From the NCBI RefSeq assembly GCF_000505545.1, contig NZ_AYTB01000007.1, positions 62,001-126,000 on the forward strand: a stretch of DNA of 64,000 bases. The letters run 5' to 3'. The position numbers were made by a program, and so were the translations under genes. Of this stretch, positions 51,507-60,511 are shown piece by piece. The notes beneath the pieces are model-generated. The model was not told the origin of the DNA, ran no database searches, and was given only the letters and a program-made list of their open reading frames with translations. The stretch is from Kurthia huakuii LAM0618 (lineage in GTDB: Bacteria; Bacillota; Bacilli; Bacillales_A; Planococcaceae). Position 1 is the first letter of the stretch. Each line of letters opens with the position of its first letter.

Positions 51507-52583
51507 TTATTGTAATGACATTTTAAATTTCAAAAATAGTTCGTTGTATTCGCCGATTTTTTCTTTGCCTAAATCTTTATAGACGTGCAAATTATCACGT
51601 ACTTCAGCAGAAGGGTAGTAGCGCTCATCATTGACTACTTCAGCGTCTAATAATTTTAGTGCGGCTTTATTTGGTGTTGAATAACCAACATAATCGGCAT
51701 TTTGTGCCGCATTTTTAGGATCTAACATAAAGTTAATAAACTGATGCGCGCCGTCGACATTTTTCGATGTTTTTGGAATGACCATATTATCAAACCATAA
51801 ATTTGAGCCTTCATCTGGAACGGTGTAGGTCAATTCTTCATTGTCATACATCATATCGGCTGCTTGACCAGACCAAGTAAGGGCGACAGCAGCATCACCA
51901 TTGACCATTAATTGCGTCACTTCATCGCCAATGACCGCTTTGACATTGGGTGATAGTTTGATGAGTTTGTCGGTTGCCTTTTTGAGCTCCGCTGAATCGG
52001 TTGAGTTTAGCGATAAGTTCATGCTATTTAAGCTCATGCCAAGCACTTCACGTGCGCTATCGACAAGTAAAATTTCTCCTTTTAATGAAGGGTCCCAAAG
52101 TTGATTCCATGACGAGAAATCTAAGTTTTTCGTTAACATGTTCGGATTGTAAACGACACCAACCGTACCCCAGAAATATGGAATCGAATAGTGATTCTTT
52201 TTATCAAAATCTAAATTTAAAAAATCTGCATCGATATTTTTTAAGTTAGGTATTTTTTGATGATCGACCGGTAGCAACAATTTTTTGTCTTTCATTTGCT
52301 CGATTGTATATTCAGATGGAACGGCGATATCATAATTTGTACCACCTTGTTCGACCTTCGTCATCATTGCTTCATTTGAATCAAATGTTTCGTAAATGAC
52401 ATGAATGCCGGTTTCTTTTTCAAATTTTTTCAGTAGCGCGGGATCGATATATTCGCCCCAGTTGTAGACGGTTAAAACATTGGCACCAGCTTTTGATGAT
52501 GTTTTGTCAAGAGAGTGCACAGTATACATCAGTGCAGCGCAAATAATGGCAATCGCAATTATCGCTTTGACAAGATTTTTCAT
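51507..52583 (-). CDS. potD: Spermidine/putrescine-binding protein PotD
   Basis: Extracellular substrate-binding subunit of the polyamine ABC importer. The mature fold begins LTVYNWGEYIDPALLKKFEKETGIHVIYETFDSNEAM (about residues 38-74) with the polyamine-binding aromatic/acidic residues YNWxxYI, then YDIAVPSEYTIEQM, PYFWGTVGVVYN and LTWSGQAADM. The N-terminal hydrophobic stretch (IIAIAIICAALMYTV) lacks a good lipobox, so it may be an uncleaved anchor or an atypical lipoprotein with Cys15. Its ATG overlaps the potC stop (TAATG). Confidence 0.94.
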   Translation of the reverse strand: MKNLVKAIIAIAIICAALMYTVHSLDKTSSKAGANVLTVYNWGEYIDPALLKKFEKETGIHVIYETFDSNEAMMTKVEQGGTNYDIAVPSEYTIEQMKDKKLLLPVDHQKIPNLKNIDADFLNLDFDKKNHYSIPYFWGTVGVVYNPNMLTKNLDFSSWNQLWDPSLKGEILLVDSAREVLGMSLNSMNLSLNSTDSAELKKATDKLIKLSPNVKAVIGDEVTQLMVNGDAAVALTWSGQAADMMYDNEELTYTVPDEGSNLWFDNMVIPKTSKNVDGAHQFINFMLDPKNAAQNADYVGYSTPNKAALKLLDAEVVNDERYYPSAEVRDNLHVYKDLGKEKIGEYNELFLKFKMSLQ

Positions 52584-53374
52584 TATTTACGCACTCCTTT
52601 CATTTTGCGTGTTGTGACGAAATAGTAGCCGAGTACAAGCAACATCGTCACCGCAAAAACAATTCCGCTCAGTGCATTGACCGTTAACGATACGCCAGCG
52701 CGTGCCATTGAATAAATTTCAACAGATAAGGTTGAGAAGCCGTTACCTGTGACGAAAAATGTGACAGCGAAATCATCAAGTGAATACGTTAAGGCCATAA
52801 AGAAGCCAGCGAAAATACCAGGTTGAATATACGGTAAAATCACGCGTGTTAATACTTCTTTTTTCGATGCACCTAAATCAAGTGCCGCATCGATTAATGT
52901 ATTCGACATTTCTTGCATTTTTGGTAGCACCATGATGACAACAATCGGAATACTAAACGCAATATGGCTTAAAAGTACCGATGTGAAACCGAGCTTGATA
53001 CCGACCATTGTGAATAAAATTAAAAACGATGCCCCGATAATAACGTCTGGGCTAACGATTAAAATATTGTTTAATGATAAAACGGTGTTGCGCAGCTTGC
53101 GATTACGCATCGTTTGAATACCAATGGCACCCATCGTCCCAATGATCGTTGCGATTAAAGCTGATAATAGCGCGACAACAACGGTATTTAATAAAATGAC
53201 GACAAGGCGAGAATCAGCAAAGACGTCTTTGTAGTGATCTAATGTAAACGATTGAAAGTTTGTCATCGAGTCGCCGCTATTAAACGAATAGAAAATCAAA
53301 AAGAAAATCGGCGCGTATAACACGATAAAGACAAGTGTTAAATAAATTTTAGAGCTCGTATTAATTTTTGCCAC
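52583..53374 (-). CDS. potC: Polyamine ABC transporter permease PotC
   Basis: A 263-residue permease with six membrane helices and the EAA loop DAALDLGASKKEVLTRVILPYIQPGIFAG (about residues 162-190). Order potB-potC-potD is that of the E. coli operon. Start is GTG 53374, 9 nt after AAAGGAG; the preceding potB overlaps it by 14 nt, so translation is coupled. Confidence 0.94.
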   Translation of the reverse strand: MAKINTSSKIYLTLVFIVLYAPIFFLIFYSFNSGDSMTNFQSFTLDHYKDVFADSRLVVILLNTVVVALLSALIATIIGTMGAIGIQTMRNRKLRNTVLSLNNILIVSPDVIIGASFLILFTMVGIKLGFTSVLLSHIAFSIPIVVIMVLPKMQEMSNTLIDAALDLGASKKEVLTRVILPYIQPGIFAGFFMALTYSLDDFAVTFFVTGNGFSTLSVEIYSMARAGVSLTVNALSGIVFAVTMLLVLGYYFVTTRKMKGVRK

Positions 53375-54185
53375 GGCGAGATGCTCCTTTCTTTTTCTTT
53401 TCGCCGGTAAAGGCCATGATGATAAACATAAAGATGATTAAGAATACCGCAATCGTAGAACCCATACCCCAGTTTTGCGTCACGAGGAATTGCTGCTCAA
53501 TCGCTGTACCAAGCGTGATGACATGGTTACCAGCGATAAGGCGTGTAATCATGAATAGTGATAAGGCCGGGATAAAAACGGCTTGAATCCCAGCTTTAAT
53601 GCCATCCATCGTTAGCGGAATCATGACGCGGCGCAATGTATAAAGGCGAGATGCTCCTAAGTCGCGAGAGGCATCTAACAATGCAGGGCTTAATTTATCG
53701 ATTGAATTGAAAATCGGTAAAATCATAAACGGAATGAAAATGTAGACAGATACAAAGACAAAGCTTGCGCTTGTAAAGAGCATTTGCTGTTTTTCAAATC
53801 CTATTGATGCTAGGAAGGCATTGATAGGACCGCTTTGGCCAAGGATTCCGATAAATGCGTATGTTTTTAATAGTAGATTAATCCATGATGGAATAATAAT
53901 TAACATGAGCCAGAGCTGTTTGTTTTTTAAGCGTGAAATAATAAATGCTGCTGGATACGAAACGACTAAACAGACAGTGGTAATTAAAAATGCATACCAA
54001 AACGAGCTTAGCGTCATTTTTAAATAGACGGGTGTTAAAAAGTTTTTATAGTTTTCTAGCGTAAAATTACCCTCTAAATCGAGTAGTGAATAGTAGCCAA
54101 CTAAGACGATTGGTGCGATAACAAAGAGGGCAATCCAGACATAGTAAGGTACGAGCGTGATACTACCGCTACGCTTATTTTGCAT
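53361..54185 (-). CDS. potB: Polyamine ABC transporter permease PotB
   Basis: A 274-residue permease with six membrane helices (first [21 protein letters not shown]) and the EAA loop [26 protein letters not shown]. The ATG at 54185 lies inside the end of potA, overlapping by 11 nt, and GGAG lies 9 nt upstream. The open frame extends further to 54239, but those extra codons run inside potA and have no site. The product pairs with PotC in the membrane. Confidence 0.92.
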   Translation of the reverse strand: MQNKRSGSITLVPYYVWIALFVIAPIVLVGYYSLLDLEGNFTLENYKNFLTPVYLKMTLSSFWYAFLITTVCLVVSYPAAFIISRLKNKQLWLMLIIIPSWINLLLKTYAFIGILGQSGPINAFLASIGFEKQQMLFTSASFVFVSVYIFIPFMILPIFNSIDKLSPALLDASRDLGASRLYTLRRVMIPLTMDGIKAGIQAVFIPALSLFMITRLIAGNHVITLGTAIEQQFLVTQNWGMGSTIAVFLIIFMFIIMAFTGEKKKKGASRRGKN

Positions 54186-55275
54186 GTTCTTCGTCTCCAT
54201 ATGATTCAAGGCGTGCATCAAACTCTTCTTCTGTTTCATTCAGACGCATAATATGAATCGCATCTGGTTCGAAGTCTAAGCCGATTTTTGCACCAACATC
54301 AGCTTTTTTCAACGAGTGAATGAGCCATTCATTGCCATTATCATCATAGGTCGATAACTCGTAGTGAACGCCGCGGAATAGTTGCGTATCAACGGTGACC
54401 GTAATTTTGCCATGTTCAACGGTTGTAATTTCCAAATCTTCAGGGCGAATGACAACATCTACTTTTTCATGTGGATTTAGTCCTTGGTCTACACATTCAA
54501 ATGTTTTGCCGATAAAGGATACTTCAAAATCGCGTTCCATCGTTCCTTCGACAATGTTTGATTCCCCAATGAAATCGGCAACGAAGCGATTGATTGGTTC
54601 ATCATAAATATCAACGGGTGAGCCACTTTGTTGAATTGTACCTTGGTTTAAGACGAAGATTTCGTCGCTCATTGCGAGTGCTTCTTCTTGGTCATGTGTG
54701 ACAAAGACGAATGTTTTACCGAGGCGTTGTTGTAATTCACGTAATTCATATTGCATTTCAGTACGCAGTTTTAAATCAAGCGCTGATAATGGTTCATCTA
54801 ATAAAATGATTTCAGGGTCATTAACAATCGCGCGTGCAATCGCTACACGCTGACGCTGACCACCAGACATTTCTTGAATTTCTCGTGTACCATAGCCTGC
54901 TAAGTTGACGAAACGTAATGCTTCTTCGACGCGTTCTTTAATGTCTTTTTCTTTGATTTTTTGAATACGTAAACCAAATGCAACGTTTTCAAAAACATTT
55001 AAATGAGGGAATAGTGCATAGTCTTGGAAAACGGTATTCACTTGGCGTTCATTGGCAGGAATGTTGTTGATCTTATTGCCGTTAAAATAAATACCACCTT
55101 GTGATGGTTCCATGAAGCCGGCAATTAAACGTAAAATTGTCGTTTTCCCGCAGCCAGAGGGGCCAAGTAATGTATAGAATTTTCCGCGCTCCATTTCGAA
55201 GCTGATGTCCTTTAAAACGACTGTGCCGTCGTCATATGCTTTTGATACGTTGTCAAAACGAATAATCGTGTCCAT
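54175..55275 (-). CDS. potA: Polyamine ABC transporter ATP-binding protein PotA
   Basis: A 366-residue ABC ATPase: Walker [16 protein letters not shown] (about residues 34-48), Q loop [12 protein letters not shown], signature [16 protein letters not shown], Walker [13 protein letters not shown] and H loop [10 protein letters not shown]. The C-terminal 120 residues form the TOBE regulatory domain ([11 protein letters not shown]). AGGAGGATCTT precedes the ATG. It is the second gene in a five-gene operon, 13 nt after the XRE-cupin gene. Confidence 0.95.
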   Translation of the reverse strand: MDTIIRFDNVSKAYDDGTVVLKDISFEMERGKFYTLLGPSGCGKTTILRLIAGFMEPSQGGIYFNGNKINNIPANERQVNTVFQDYALFPHLNVFENVAFGLRIQKIKEKDIKERVEEALRFVNLAGYGTREIQEMSGGQRQRVAIARAIVNDPEIILLDEPLSALDLKLRTEMQYELRELQQRLGKTFVFVTHDQEEALAMSDEIFVLNQGTIQQSGSPVDIYDEPINRFVADFIGESNIVEGTMERDFEVSFIGKTFECVDQGLNPHEKVDVVIRPEDLEITTVEHGKITVTVDTQLFRGVHYELSTYDDNGNEWLIHSLKKADVGAKIGLDFEPDAIHIMRLNETEEEFDARLESYGDEEHAK

Positions 55276-55288
55276 AAGATCCTCCTAA

Positions 55289-55831
55289 TTACAAATATGA
55301 GTCTGTTGCGACGAGTAAAATTTTCGTCTGCCCAGCATAGTCATTGAATAATTGGTGGTGGTCGGAAGCCTCAAAATAAAGTGCATTACCTTTTGTTGCG
55401 ACATAATGCTCTTTGCCAAGCTCAAGGCGTAGGCGACCTTCCATTACATAAATAAATGTTTCCGATTGCGATGGCTCAAAATATTTGAACTCACCGTGAT
55501 TGTCAAATGTTAACAACACCGGCTCCATTTCTTTTTCATTCGATGTTGGAATGAGCCATTGTAAATGGAAGTTTTTTTCTTCATCGGTATACAATGTTTG
55601 ATCTTCTTCCATATAAACGACTTTTTGCTCGGTCGCATCATCATCAAAAAATTCTTTTGGCGTTGAGCCAAGTACTTCTAATAATGAAAAAAGTGTTTCA
55701 ATAGATGGGGAATTTAAATCGCGTTCAAGTTGCGAAATATATCCTTTACTTAAATCTGTGCGTTCACCAAGTTCCTCTTGCGTGAGGCCTTTTTTCAGGC
55801 GCAGACGTTTTATTTTTTTTCCGATTTGCAT
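55289..55831 (-). CDS. XRE-family regulator with cupin domain (PuuR-like)
   Basis: An N-terminal lambda-repressor-type HTH (IGKKIKRLRLKKGLTQEELGERTDLSKGYISQLERDLNSPSIETL, about residues 3-47) is joined to a C-terminal cupin (about 100-180; FKYFEPSQSETFIYVMEGRLRLELG, NALYFEASDHHQLFN). This is the layout of PuuR and similar regulators that sense polyamines. First gene of the pot operon, so it likely controls polyamine uptake and itself. GAGGAG precedes ATG 55831. The cupin metal triad is incomplete (HH in SDHHQ), so it may bind ligand without metal. Confidence 0.92.
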   Translation of the reverse strand: MQIGKKIKRLRLKKGLTQEELGERTDLSKGYISQLERDLNSPSIETLFSLLEVLGSTPKEFFDDDATEQKVVYMEEDQTLYTDEEKNFHLQWLIPTSNEKEMEPVLLTFDNHGEFKYFEPSQSETFIYVMEGRLRLELGKEHYVATKGNALYFEASDHHQLFNDYAGQTKILLVATDSYL

Positions 55832-55857
55832 ATCGTTGCTCCTCGTCATTTACTATA

Positions 55858-55938
55858 AGTAAACTTTGAGTGAAGAAAGTTTACTTTAACCATACTTCTA
55901 GTAAAGAAAGTTTACTTTAACCAAACTTAAAGTTTACT
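55858..55938 (-). promoter_or_regulatory. Repeated operator of the XRE-pot operon
   Basis: The 10-mer AAAGTTTACT occurs at 55876-55885, 55907-55916 and 55929-55938, and as its reverse complement AGTAAACTTT at 55858-55867. Spacings of 31 and 22 bp put the copies near the same helix face. The first two copies are part of a longer direct repeat that continues TTTAACCA(T/A)ACTT. All four lie within 110 bp upstream of the regulator's ATG and span candidate promoter elements (TTGAGT...TAAAGT on the minus strand). They are most likely binding sites for the operon's own XRE protein. Confidence 0.72.
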
Positions 55939-55992
55939 CAAACGTTATTTATTATATAAAATTGACGTGAATTTTCAACTCTTTTATGAAAA

Positions 55993-56026
55993 TAAAAAGA
56001 GAAACCGCGCCGTAGCACGATTTCTC
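55993..56026 (-). terminator. Terminator after the LytTR gene
   Basis: On the minus strand GAGAAAtCGtGC pairs with GCgCGgTTTCTC, followed by TTTTTAT. Confidence 0.82.
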
Positions 56027-56038
56027 GCTAAGAAAATA

Positions 56039-56707
56039 TTAAAATTCGAGTACTTTCCGTAAATCAGCCACATAGCTTTGACTAACGGGCAAATGATCGC
56101 CGGAGCGTGTCACAATAACAAGGTTCGATGTGACATCACGTGATATTTTTGAAATATTATGAATATTAACGATAAATGAACGGTGAATCCGAATAAATTC
56201 TTCAGGTAATCGCTCGGATAATTCTTTCATTGTTAACGATACTTGGTATTGTTCATTATCTAAATAAAACCAATTCTTCTTATTATAACTTTCAAAATAG
56301 GCAATGGTTGACACAGCGACAGGCATCCACTCGTCTTCAAGGCGACCTGTGACAAACTTGAGCATGGGGTTTTTATGTTTAGCATAAGATGGAGGTAAGA
56401 CGACAATTAACGCCGCATCGCGCTCTTGAATCGTAATCGGATAGCCCACACCATAGTAGGACGTACCGGTATGTGGGTCGTTAATAATTTGTGCAATTTT
56501 TTGTTTTTGCGTAATCGTTTGATAAGCAATGCTCGTTTCACTTGGTTTTGAGCCGAGTTGAACCTGTATATCATAATGCTTTGGGGCGTAATAAATATAT
56601 TGTTCCTCATACGCTAAGGCAATCGTGGCATCTTTTGGCATCCAATCTTCCCATAAAACTTGATATTGTACTAATACATCATGTAGTTGTGTAGCTGTTA
56701 CAGTCAT
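56039..56707 (-). CDS. LytTR DNA-binding regulator next to aceBA
   Basis: The C-terminal 100 residues form a LytTR domain (VAVSTIAYFESYNKKNWFYLDNEQYQVSLTMKEL, EEFIRIHRSFIVNIHNIS, GDHLPVSQSYVADLRKVL), the beta-type DNA-binding fold of AgrA. The N-terminal 120 residues are not a phospho-receiver: no Asp pocket is visible; the sequence YEEQYIYYAPKHYDIQVQLG and GTSYYGVGYPI looks like a small-ligand (PAS/GAF-like) domain. It is divergent from aceA, suggesting control of the glyoxylate shunt by a metabolite. AGGAGGTAATG precedes ATG 56707. Confidence 0.88.
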   Translation of the reverse strand: MTVTATQLHDVLVQYQVLWEDWMPKDATIALAYEEQYIYYAPKHYDIQVQLGSKPSETSIAYQTITQKQKIAQIINDPHTGTSYYGVGYPITIQERDAALIVVLPPSYAKHKNPMLKFVTGRLEDEWMPVAVSTIAYFESYNKKNWFYLDNEQYQVSLTMKELSERLPEEFIRIHRSFIVNIHNISKISRDVTSNLVIVTRSGDHLPVSQSYVADLRKVLEF

Positions 56708-56729
56708 TTCATTACCTCCTGAAGTAGAA

Positions 56730-56762
56730 TTAAAACGGTTTCATCTAGCATTATACCGTTTT
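56730..56762. promoter_or_regulatory. Operator region between the LytTR gene and aceA
   Basis: AAAACGGT (56732-56739) and ACCGTTTT (56755-56762) form an inverted repeat around the minus-strand TATAAT (56755-56750) of the LytTR gene. The left arm lies in a cre-like sequence (minus strand ATGAAACCGTTTTAA, 56744-56730) that fits WTGNAANCGNWNNCW with one mismatch, near the LytTR start of transcription. Both signs point to autoregulation or CcpA control. Confidence 0.5.
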
Positions 56763-56908
56763 ATCTTGAAGAATGGGTATTTTATCCAAAAAATAATACA
56801 AAAATTCACTCTTTGTTATATAGTAGTTTACAACAAACAACAACTGTTATGCAACACGGAAACAGAACATTGTTGTTAAGTTTATCAGATAGAGGGAGAG
56901 GAATTATA

Positions 56909-58180
56909 ATGACAAATCAAACAGCACAACAATTAGAGCAACAATGGAAAGAGGCTCGCTTCGAAGGTGTAACACGCCCTTACAACGCGGAAGAAGTTTT
57001 AAAATTACGTGGTTCTGTATTAGTTGAACAAACACTAGCAACACGCGGTGCAGCTCGCTTATGGAACTCACTACACTCTGAGCCATTCATCAACGCATTA
57101 GGTGCTTTAACTGGTAACCAGGCAATGCAACAAGTAAAAGCAGGCTTACAAGCGATTTACTTATCAGGCTGGCAAGTAGCAGCAGATGCCAACATTGCAG
57201 GTCAAATGTATCCAGACCAATCATTATACCCAGCAAACTCTGTACCACAAGTTGTAAAACGTATTAACCAAACGTTACAACGCGCTGACCAAATTGATAC
57301 AGCTGAAGGTCGCGGCGGCGAATTCGACTGGTTTGCACCAATCGTAGCTGACGCAGAAGCTGGTTTCGGTGGCCCACTAAACGTATTCGAATTAGTAAAA
57401 GGCATGATCGAAGCTGGTGCAGCAGGTATTCACTTAGAAGACCAATTAGCTTCTGAGAAAAAATGTGGTCACTTAGGTGGTAAAGTATTACAACCAACTC
57501 AAACAGCGGTACGTAACTTAGTAGCAGCTCGTTTAGCAGCAGACGTAATGGGCGTTGATACAATCATCATCGCACGTACAGATGCAGACGCAGCAGACAT
57601 GGTTACATCTGATATCGATCCATACGATGCACCGTTCTTAACGGGCGAACGTACACCAGAAGGTTTCTACCGTACAAATCCAGGTATCGACCAAGCAATC
57701 GCTCGTGGTTTAGCATACGCGCCTTACGCTGACTTAGTATGGTGTGAAACATCGAAACCATCATTAGAAGAAGCGCGTCAATTCGCGAATGCAATTCACG
57801 AACAATACCCAGGAAAAATGTTAGCATACAACTGCTCACCATCATTCAACTGGGAAGCAAATCTTTCAACAGATGAAATTGCTGAATACCAACGTGAGCT
57901 AGGCAAACTTGGCTACAAGTTCCAATTCGTAACATTAGCTGGCTTCCACGCATTAAACCACTCAATGTTCGAGCTTGCAAATGACTACAAAGATAACGGT
58001 ATGGCAGCATACTCTAAACTTCAACAAGCTGAGTTCGCATCAGAGTCTAAAGGCTATACAGCGACGAAGCACCAACGTGAAGTAGGTACAGGTTACTTTG
58101 ATGAAGTATCACAAGTTATTTCTGGCGGTACATCTTCTACAACGGCAATGGCTGGTTCAACTGAAACGGCACAATTCTAA
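56909..58180 (+). CDS. aceA: Isocitrate lyase
   Basis: Isocitrate lyase splits isocitrate into succinate and glyoxylate, the first step of the glyoxylate shunt. The catalytic loop [14 protein letters not shown] (Cys near residue 190) is intact, with upstream [15 protein letters not shown] (metal-binding Asp) and [14 protein letters not shown], and downstream NCSPSFNW. The 423-residue length is that of the short bacterial form. AGGGAGAGGA precedes ATG 56909; the frame upstream of that has no site. Codon use is strongly biased (CAA, CGT, GTA), as in highly expressed genes. aceB follows. Confidence 0.97.
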   Translation: MTNQTAQQLEQQWKEARFEGVTRPYNAEEVLKLRGSVLVEQTLATRGAARLWNSLHSEPFINALGALTGNQAMQQVKAGLQAIYLSGWQVAADANIAGQMYPDQSLYPANSVPQVVKRINQTLQRADQIDTAEGRGGEFDWFAPIVADAEAGFGGPLNVFELVKGMIEAGAAGIHLEDQLASEKKCGHLGGKVLQPTQTAVRNLVAARLAADVMGVDTIIIARTDADAADMVTSDIDPYDAPFLTGERTPEGFYRTNPGIDQAIARGLAYAPYADLVWCETSKPSLEEARQFANAIHEQYPGKMLAYNCSPSFNWEANLSTDEIAEYQRELGKLGYKFQFVTLAGFHALNHSMFELANDYKDNGMAAYSKLQQAEFASESKGYTATKHQREVGTGYFDEVSQVISGGTSSTTAMAGSTETAQF

Positions 58181-58193
58181 TTTTTCATAACTG

Positions 58194-58304
58194 ATCTATA
58201 CTGCGGGATTAAATTTTTTGGCACGTAGGTTATCACGATATGGGCGCCTCCGTATCGTGATGTCTAACTCAATGAAGGAAATCGCTTACAGCCGCAGTAT
58301 AGAT
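58194..58304 (+). repeat. Nested hairpin between aceA and aceB
   Basis: Outer arms ATCTATACTGCGG (58194-58206) and CCGCAGTATAGAT (58292-58304) are perfect 13-bp complements. Inside, ATCACGATA (58232-58240) and TATCGTGAT (58253-58261) form a perfect 9-bp stem over a 12-nt GC-rich loop. No T run follows, so this is not a terminator. It ends 36 nt before the aceB ATG. It may set the ratio of AceA to AceB by RNA processing or hold a ligand or protein. Confidence 0.85.
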
Positions 58305-58340
58305 TATTTTTATATTTCACATTGGGGAAGGGGAATTCAC

Positions 58341-59936
58341 ATGCAACAACAAACGACTGCACATATCCGTATTACAGGGGAACAAAATGACAATACAGCA
58401 CGCGTACTAACGCCTGAGGCATTACAGTTTTTAGCGTTACTACAAAAGAACTTTAATGAGCGCCGTATTGAATTAGTGAAAGCGCGTGAAGAACAACAAG
58501 CGCGTCTGGATGCTGGGGAGCAACTGCACTTTTTGGATGACACGAAAAGCATTCGTGAAGGGGATTGGACGATTGCACCGTTACCAAAAGACTTGCAAGA
58601 CCGTCGTGTAGAAATCACAGGACCGGTTGATCGTAAGATGGTGATTAATGCATTGAATTCTGGTGCGAAAATGTTTATGGCTTGTTTCGAGGATGCGACA
58701 AGTCCAACGTGGGAGAATATGATTGAAGGACAAATCAATATGGCTGATGCAATTCGTGAAACGATTTCATTCACGAATGATGCAGGCAAGGAATATAGCC
58801 TAAATAAAGAACATGCGACATTATTAGTACGTCCTCGTGGCTTACACTATATTGAAAAGCATGTAGAAATCGATGGCGAGCCAATGTCTGGGAGTCTTTT
58901 CGACTTCGGCTTGTATTTCTTCCATAGCGCGAAGGAAGCTATCGAACGCGGCACAGGTCCATATTTCTACTTGCCGAAACTAGAGCATCATTTAGAAGCT
59001 CGTTGGTGGAATGATGTCTTCAACTTTGCGCAAGATGCTTTAGAAATTCCACGCGGTACAATTAAAGCGACCGTACTGATCGAAACGATTACAGCGGCAT
59101 TCCAAATGGATGAAATTCTGTATGAATTACGCGAGCATTCGGCGGGTCTGAACTGCGGTCGATGGGATTATATTTTTAGTTATATTAAACGTCTACGCAA
59201 CCAAGACGGTGTTATTTTACCAGACCGCGGTCAAGTGACAATGACATCACCATTTATGCGTGCGTATACGTCGCTATGTATCCAAACATGCCATAAGCGC
59301 AACGCACCAGCAATTGGTGGGATGGCGGCACAAATTCCAATTAAAGATGATCCAGCTGCAAATGACATTGCCTTTGCGAAAGTACGCGAAGATAAAAAAC
59401 GCGAGGCGATGGATGGTCATGATGGCACATGGGTAGCGCATCCAGGCTTAGTGCCAGTAGCGATGGAGCAATTTGATAAATATATGCCTAATCCGAACCA
59501 AATCGATAAAAAACGCGAGGACGTTCAAGTAACGGCAGAAGATTTGTTAGAAGTTCCAGCAGGTACGATTACAGAAGAAGGCTTACGTGTCAACTGTAGC
59601 GTCGGCATTCAATATATTGCGTCATGGCTTCGCGGTCAAGGGGCAGCACCGATTAATAATTTAATGGAGGACGCGGCAACAGCTGAGATTTCTCGTACAC
59701 AAGTATGGCAGTGGATTCGTCTAGAAGCTGGTAAACTAGACGATGGTCGCGACATTACATTAGCATTAGTCGAACAAACGATTGAAGAAGAGATGCAAAA
59801 GCTAAAAGACCAATTTGGTGAAGAAGCGTACAATGCATCGAAATTCAATGAAGCGGTACAAATCTTTAAAGATTTAGTACAGCAAGATGACTTTGAAGAG
59901 TTCCTTACGCTTTCGGGATATAAACAACTAGCTTAA
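58341..59936 (+). CDS. aceB: Malate synthase A
   Basis: Malate synthase condenses glyoxylate and acetyl-CoA to malate. The 531-residue A-type enzyme has the glyoxylate/Mg site [13 protein letters not shown] (catalytic Arg, about residue 163), the signature [25 protein letters not shown] with the Mg-binding Glu, [15 protein letters not shown] with Asp, and the catalytic Asp region [14 protein letters not shown]. Length matches (about 530). GAAGGGGA precedes ATG 58341. It shares an operon with aceA. Confidence 0.96.
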   Translation: MQQQTTAHIRITGEQNDNTARVLTPEALQFLALLQKNFNERRIELVKAREEQQARLDAGEQLHFLDDTKSIREGDWTIAPLPKDLQDRRVEITGPVDRKMVINALNSGAKMFMACFEDATSPTWENMIEGQINMADAIRETISFTNDAGKEYSLNKEHATLLVRPRGLHYIEKHVEIDGEPMSGSLFDFGLYFFHSAKEAIERGTGPYFYLPKLEHHLEARWWNDVFNFAQDALEIPRGTIKATVLIETITAAFQMDEILYELREHSAGLNCGRWDYIFSYIKRLRNQDGVILPDRGQVTMTSPFMRAYTSLCIQTCHKRNAPAIGGMAAQIPIKDDPAANDIAFAKVREDKKREAMDGHDGTWVAHPGLVPVAMEQFDKYMPNPNQIDKKREDVQVTAEDLLEVPAGTITEEGLRVNCSVGIQYIASWLRGQGAAPINNLMEDAATAEISRTQVWQWIRLEAGKLDDGRDITLALVEQTIEEEMQKLKDQFGEEAYNASKFNEAVQIFKDLVQQDDFEEFLTLSGYKQLA

Positions 59937-59956
59937 CAAAAAATGGAGGGATTTTG

Positions 59957-60082
59957 ATGGAAAAACGTCAAAGAGAACCGAAAATTTGTTGTGAATGTGG
60001 TAGTGAAATCCGAGAAAAAGTAGAATCAATTCATACGCAATGTGAGCGCTGTATTGGTCGTGATGATGAGCATCAATCATAG
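59957..60082 (+). CDS. yhfH: YhfH family small zinc-ribbon protein
   Basis: A 41-residue protein with two Cys pairs, ICCECGSEIRE (CxxC, residues 11-14) and QCERCIG (CxxC, residues 29-32), as in YhfH, which is a tiny zinc-binding protein of Bacillales. GGAGGG precedes ATG 59957 by 7 nt. It lies 20 nt after aceB and before the operon terminator, so it is probably cotranscribed. It is too short for usual gene callers. Function unknown. Confidence 0.8.
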   Translation: MEKRQREPKICCECGSEIREKVESIHTQCERCIGRDDEHQS

Positions 60083-60119
60083 CGTTTTCATATAAAAATG
60101 AACACTTTCCTAACGTCAG

Positions 60120-60177
60120 CAAGGAGTTGTCTAGCACCTGATTATTTCAGGCTTTTAGACAACTCCTTGTTTTTTTC
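60120..60177 (+). terminator. Terminator after the aceA-aceB-yhfH operon
   Basis: CAAGGAGTTGTCTA pairs perfectly with TAGACAACTCCTTG, with an inner CCTG/CAGG stem, followed by a long T run. Confidence 0.92.
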
Positions 60178-60215
60178 TATGCTATACTATAGGGACAAAT
60201 AAGGGGGAGTTAGCG

Positions 60216-60470
60216 TTGGATCGTGCAGCGATTGAAGGGACTTTTTTAGCGATGGACCGCCGTCTCATTGACATCGAGGACTTACGTGATTATTGTCCGA
60301 TATGTGTACAGCTACTGCGCTTTTCGGATGATTATGATGCATTGTACTGTGCCACTTGTAATGAGTGGGTCGAAGTAACATGTGCTGATCCGACATGTGA
60401 GTCATGTCAGCATCGCCCGGAAAAGCCTTTAGATGAGTGTGGTAATGAGCAACATCGTCGTTCTGAATAG
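60216..60470 (+). CDS. Uncharacterised Cys-rich zinc-ribbon protein
   Basis: An 84-residue acidic protein with three Cys pairs: YCPICVQLL (residues 27-30), LYCATCNEWV (about 44-47) and TCADPTCESCQHRP (about 55-64). It looks like one or two zinc ribbons. The start is TTG 60216, with GGGGGAG 6 nt upstream and TATACT near 60183-60188 as a likely -10. It lies 41 nt before ktrC on the same strand and may share its mRNA. I do not recognise the family. Confidence 0.75.
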   Translation: MDRAAIEGTFLAMDRRLIDIEDLRDYCPICVQLLRFSDDYDALYCATCNEWVEVTCADPTCESCQHRPEKPLDECGNEQHRRSE

Positions 60471-60511
60471 ACGTTTTACAATGAAAAAAAGTGTAGAATC
60501 GAGGGATTTTC

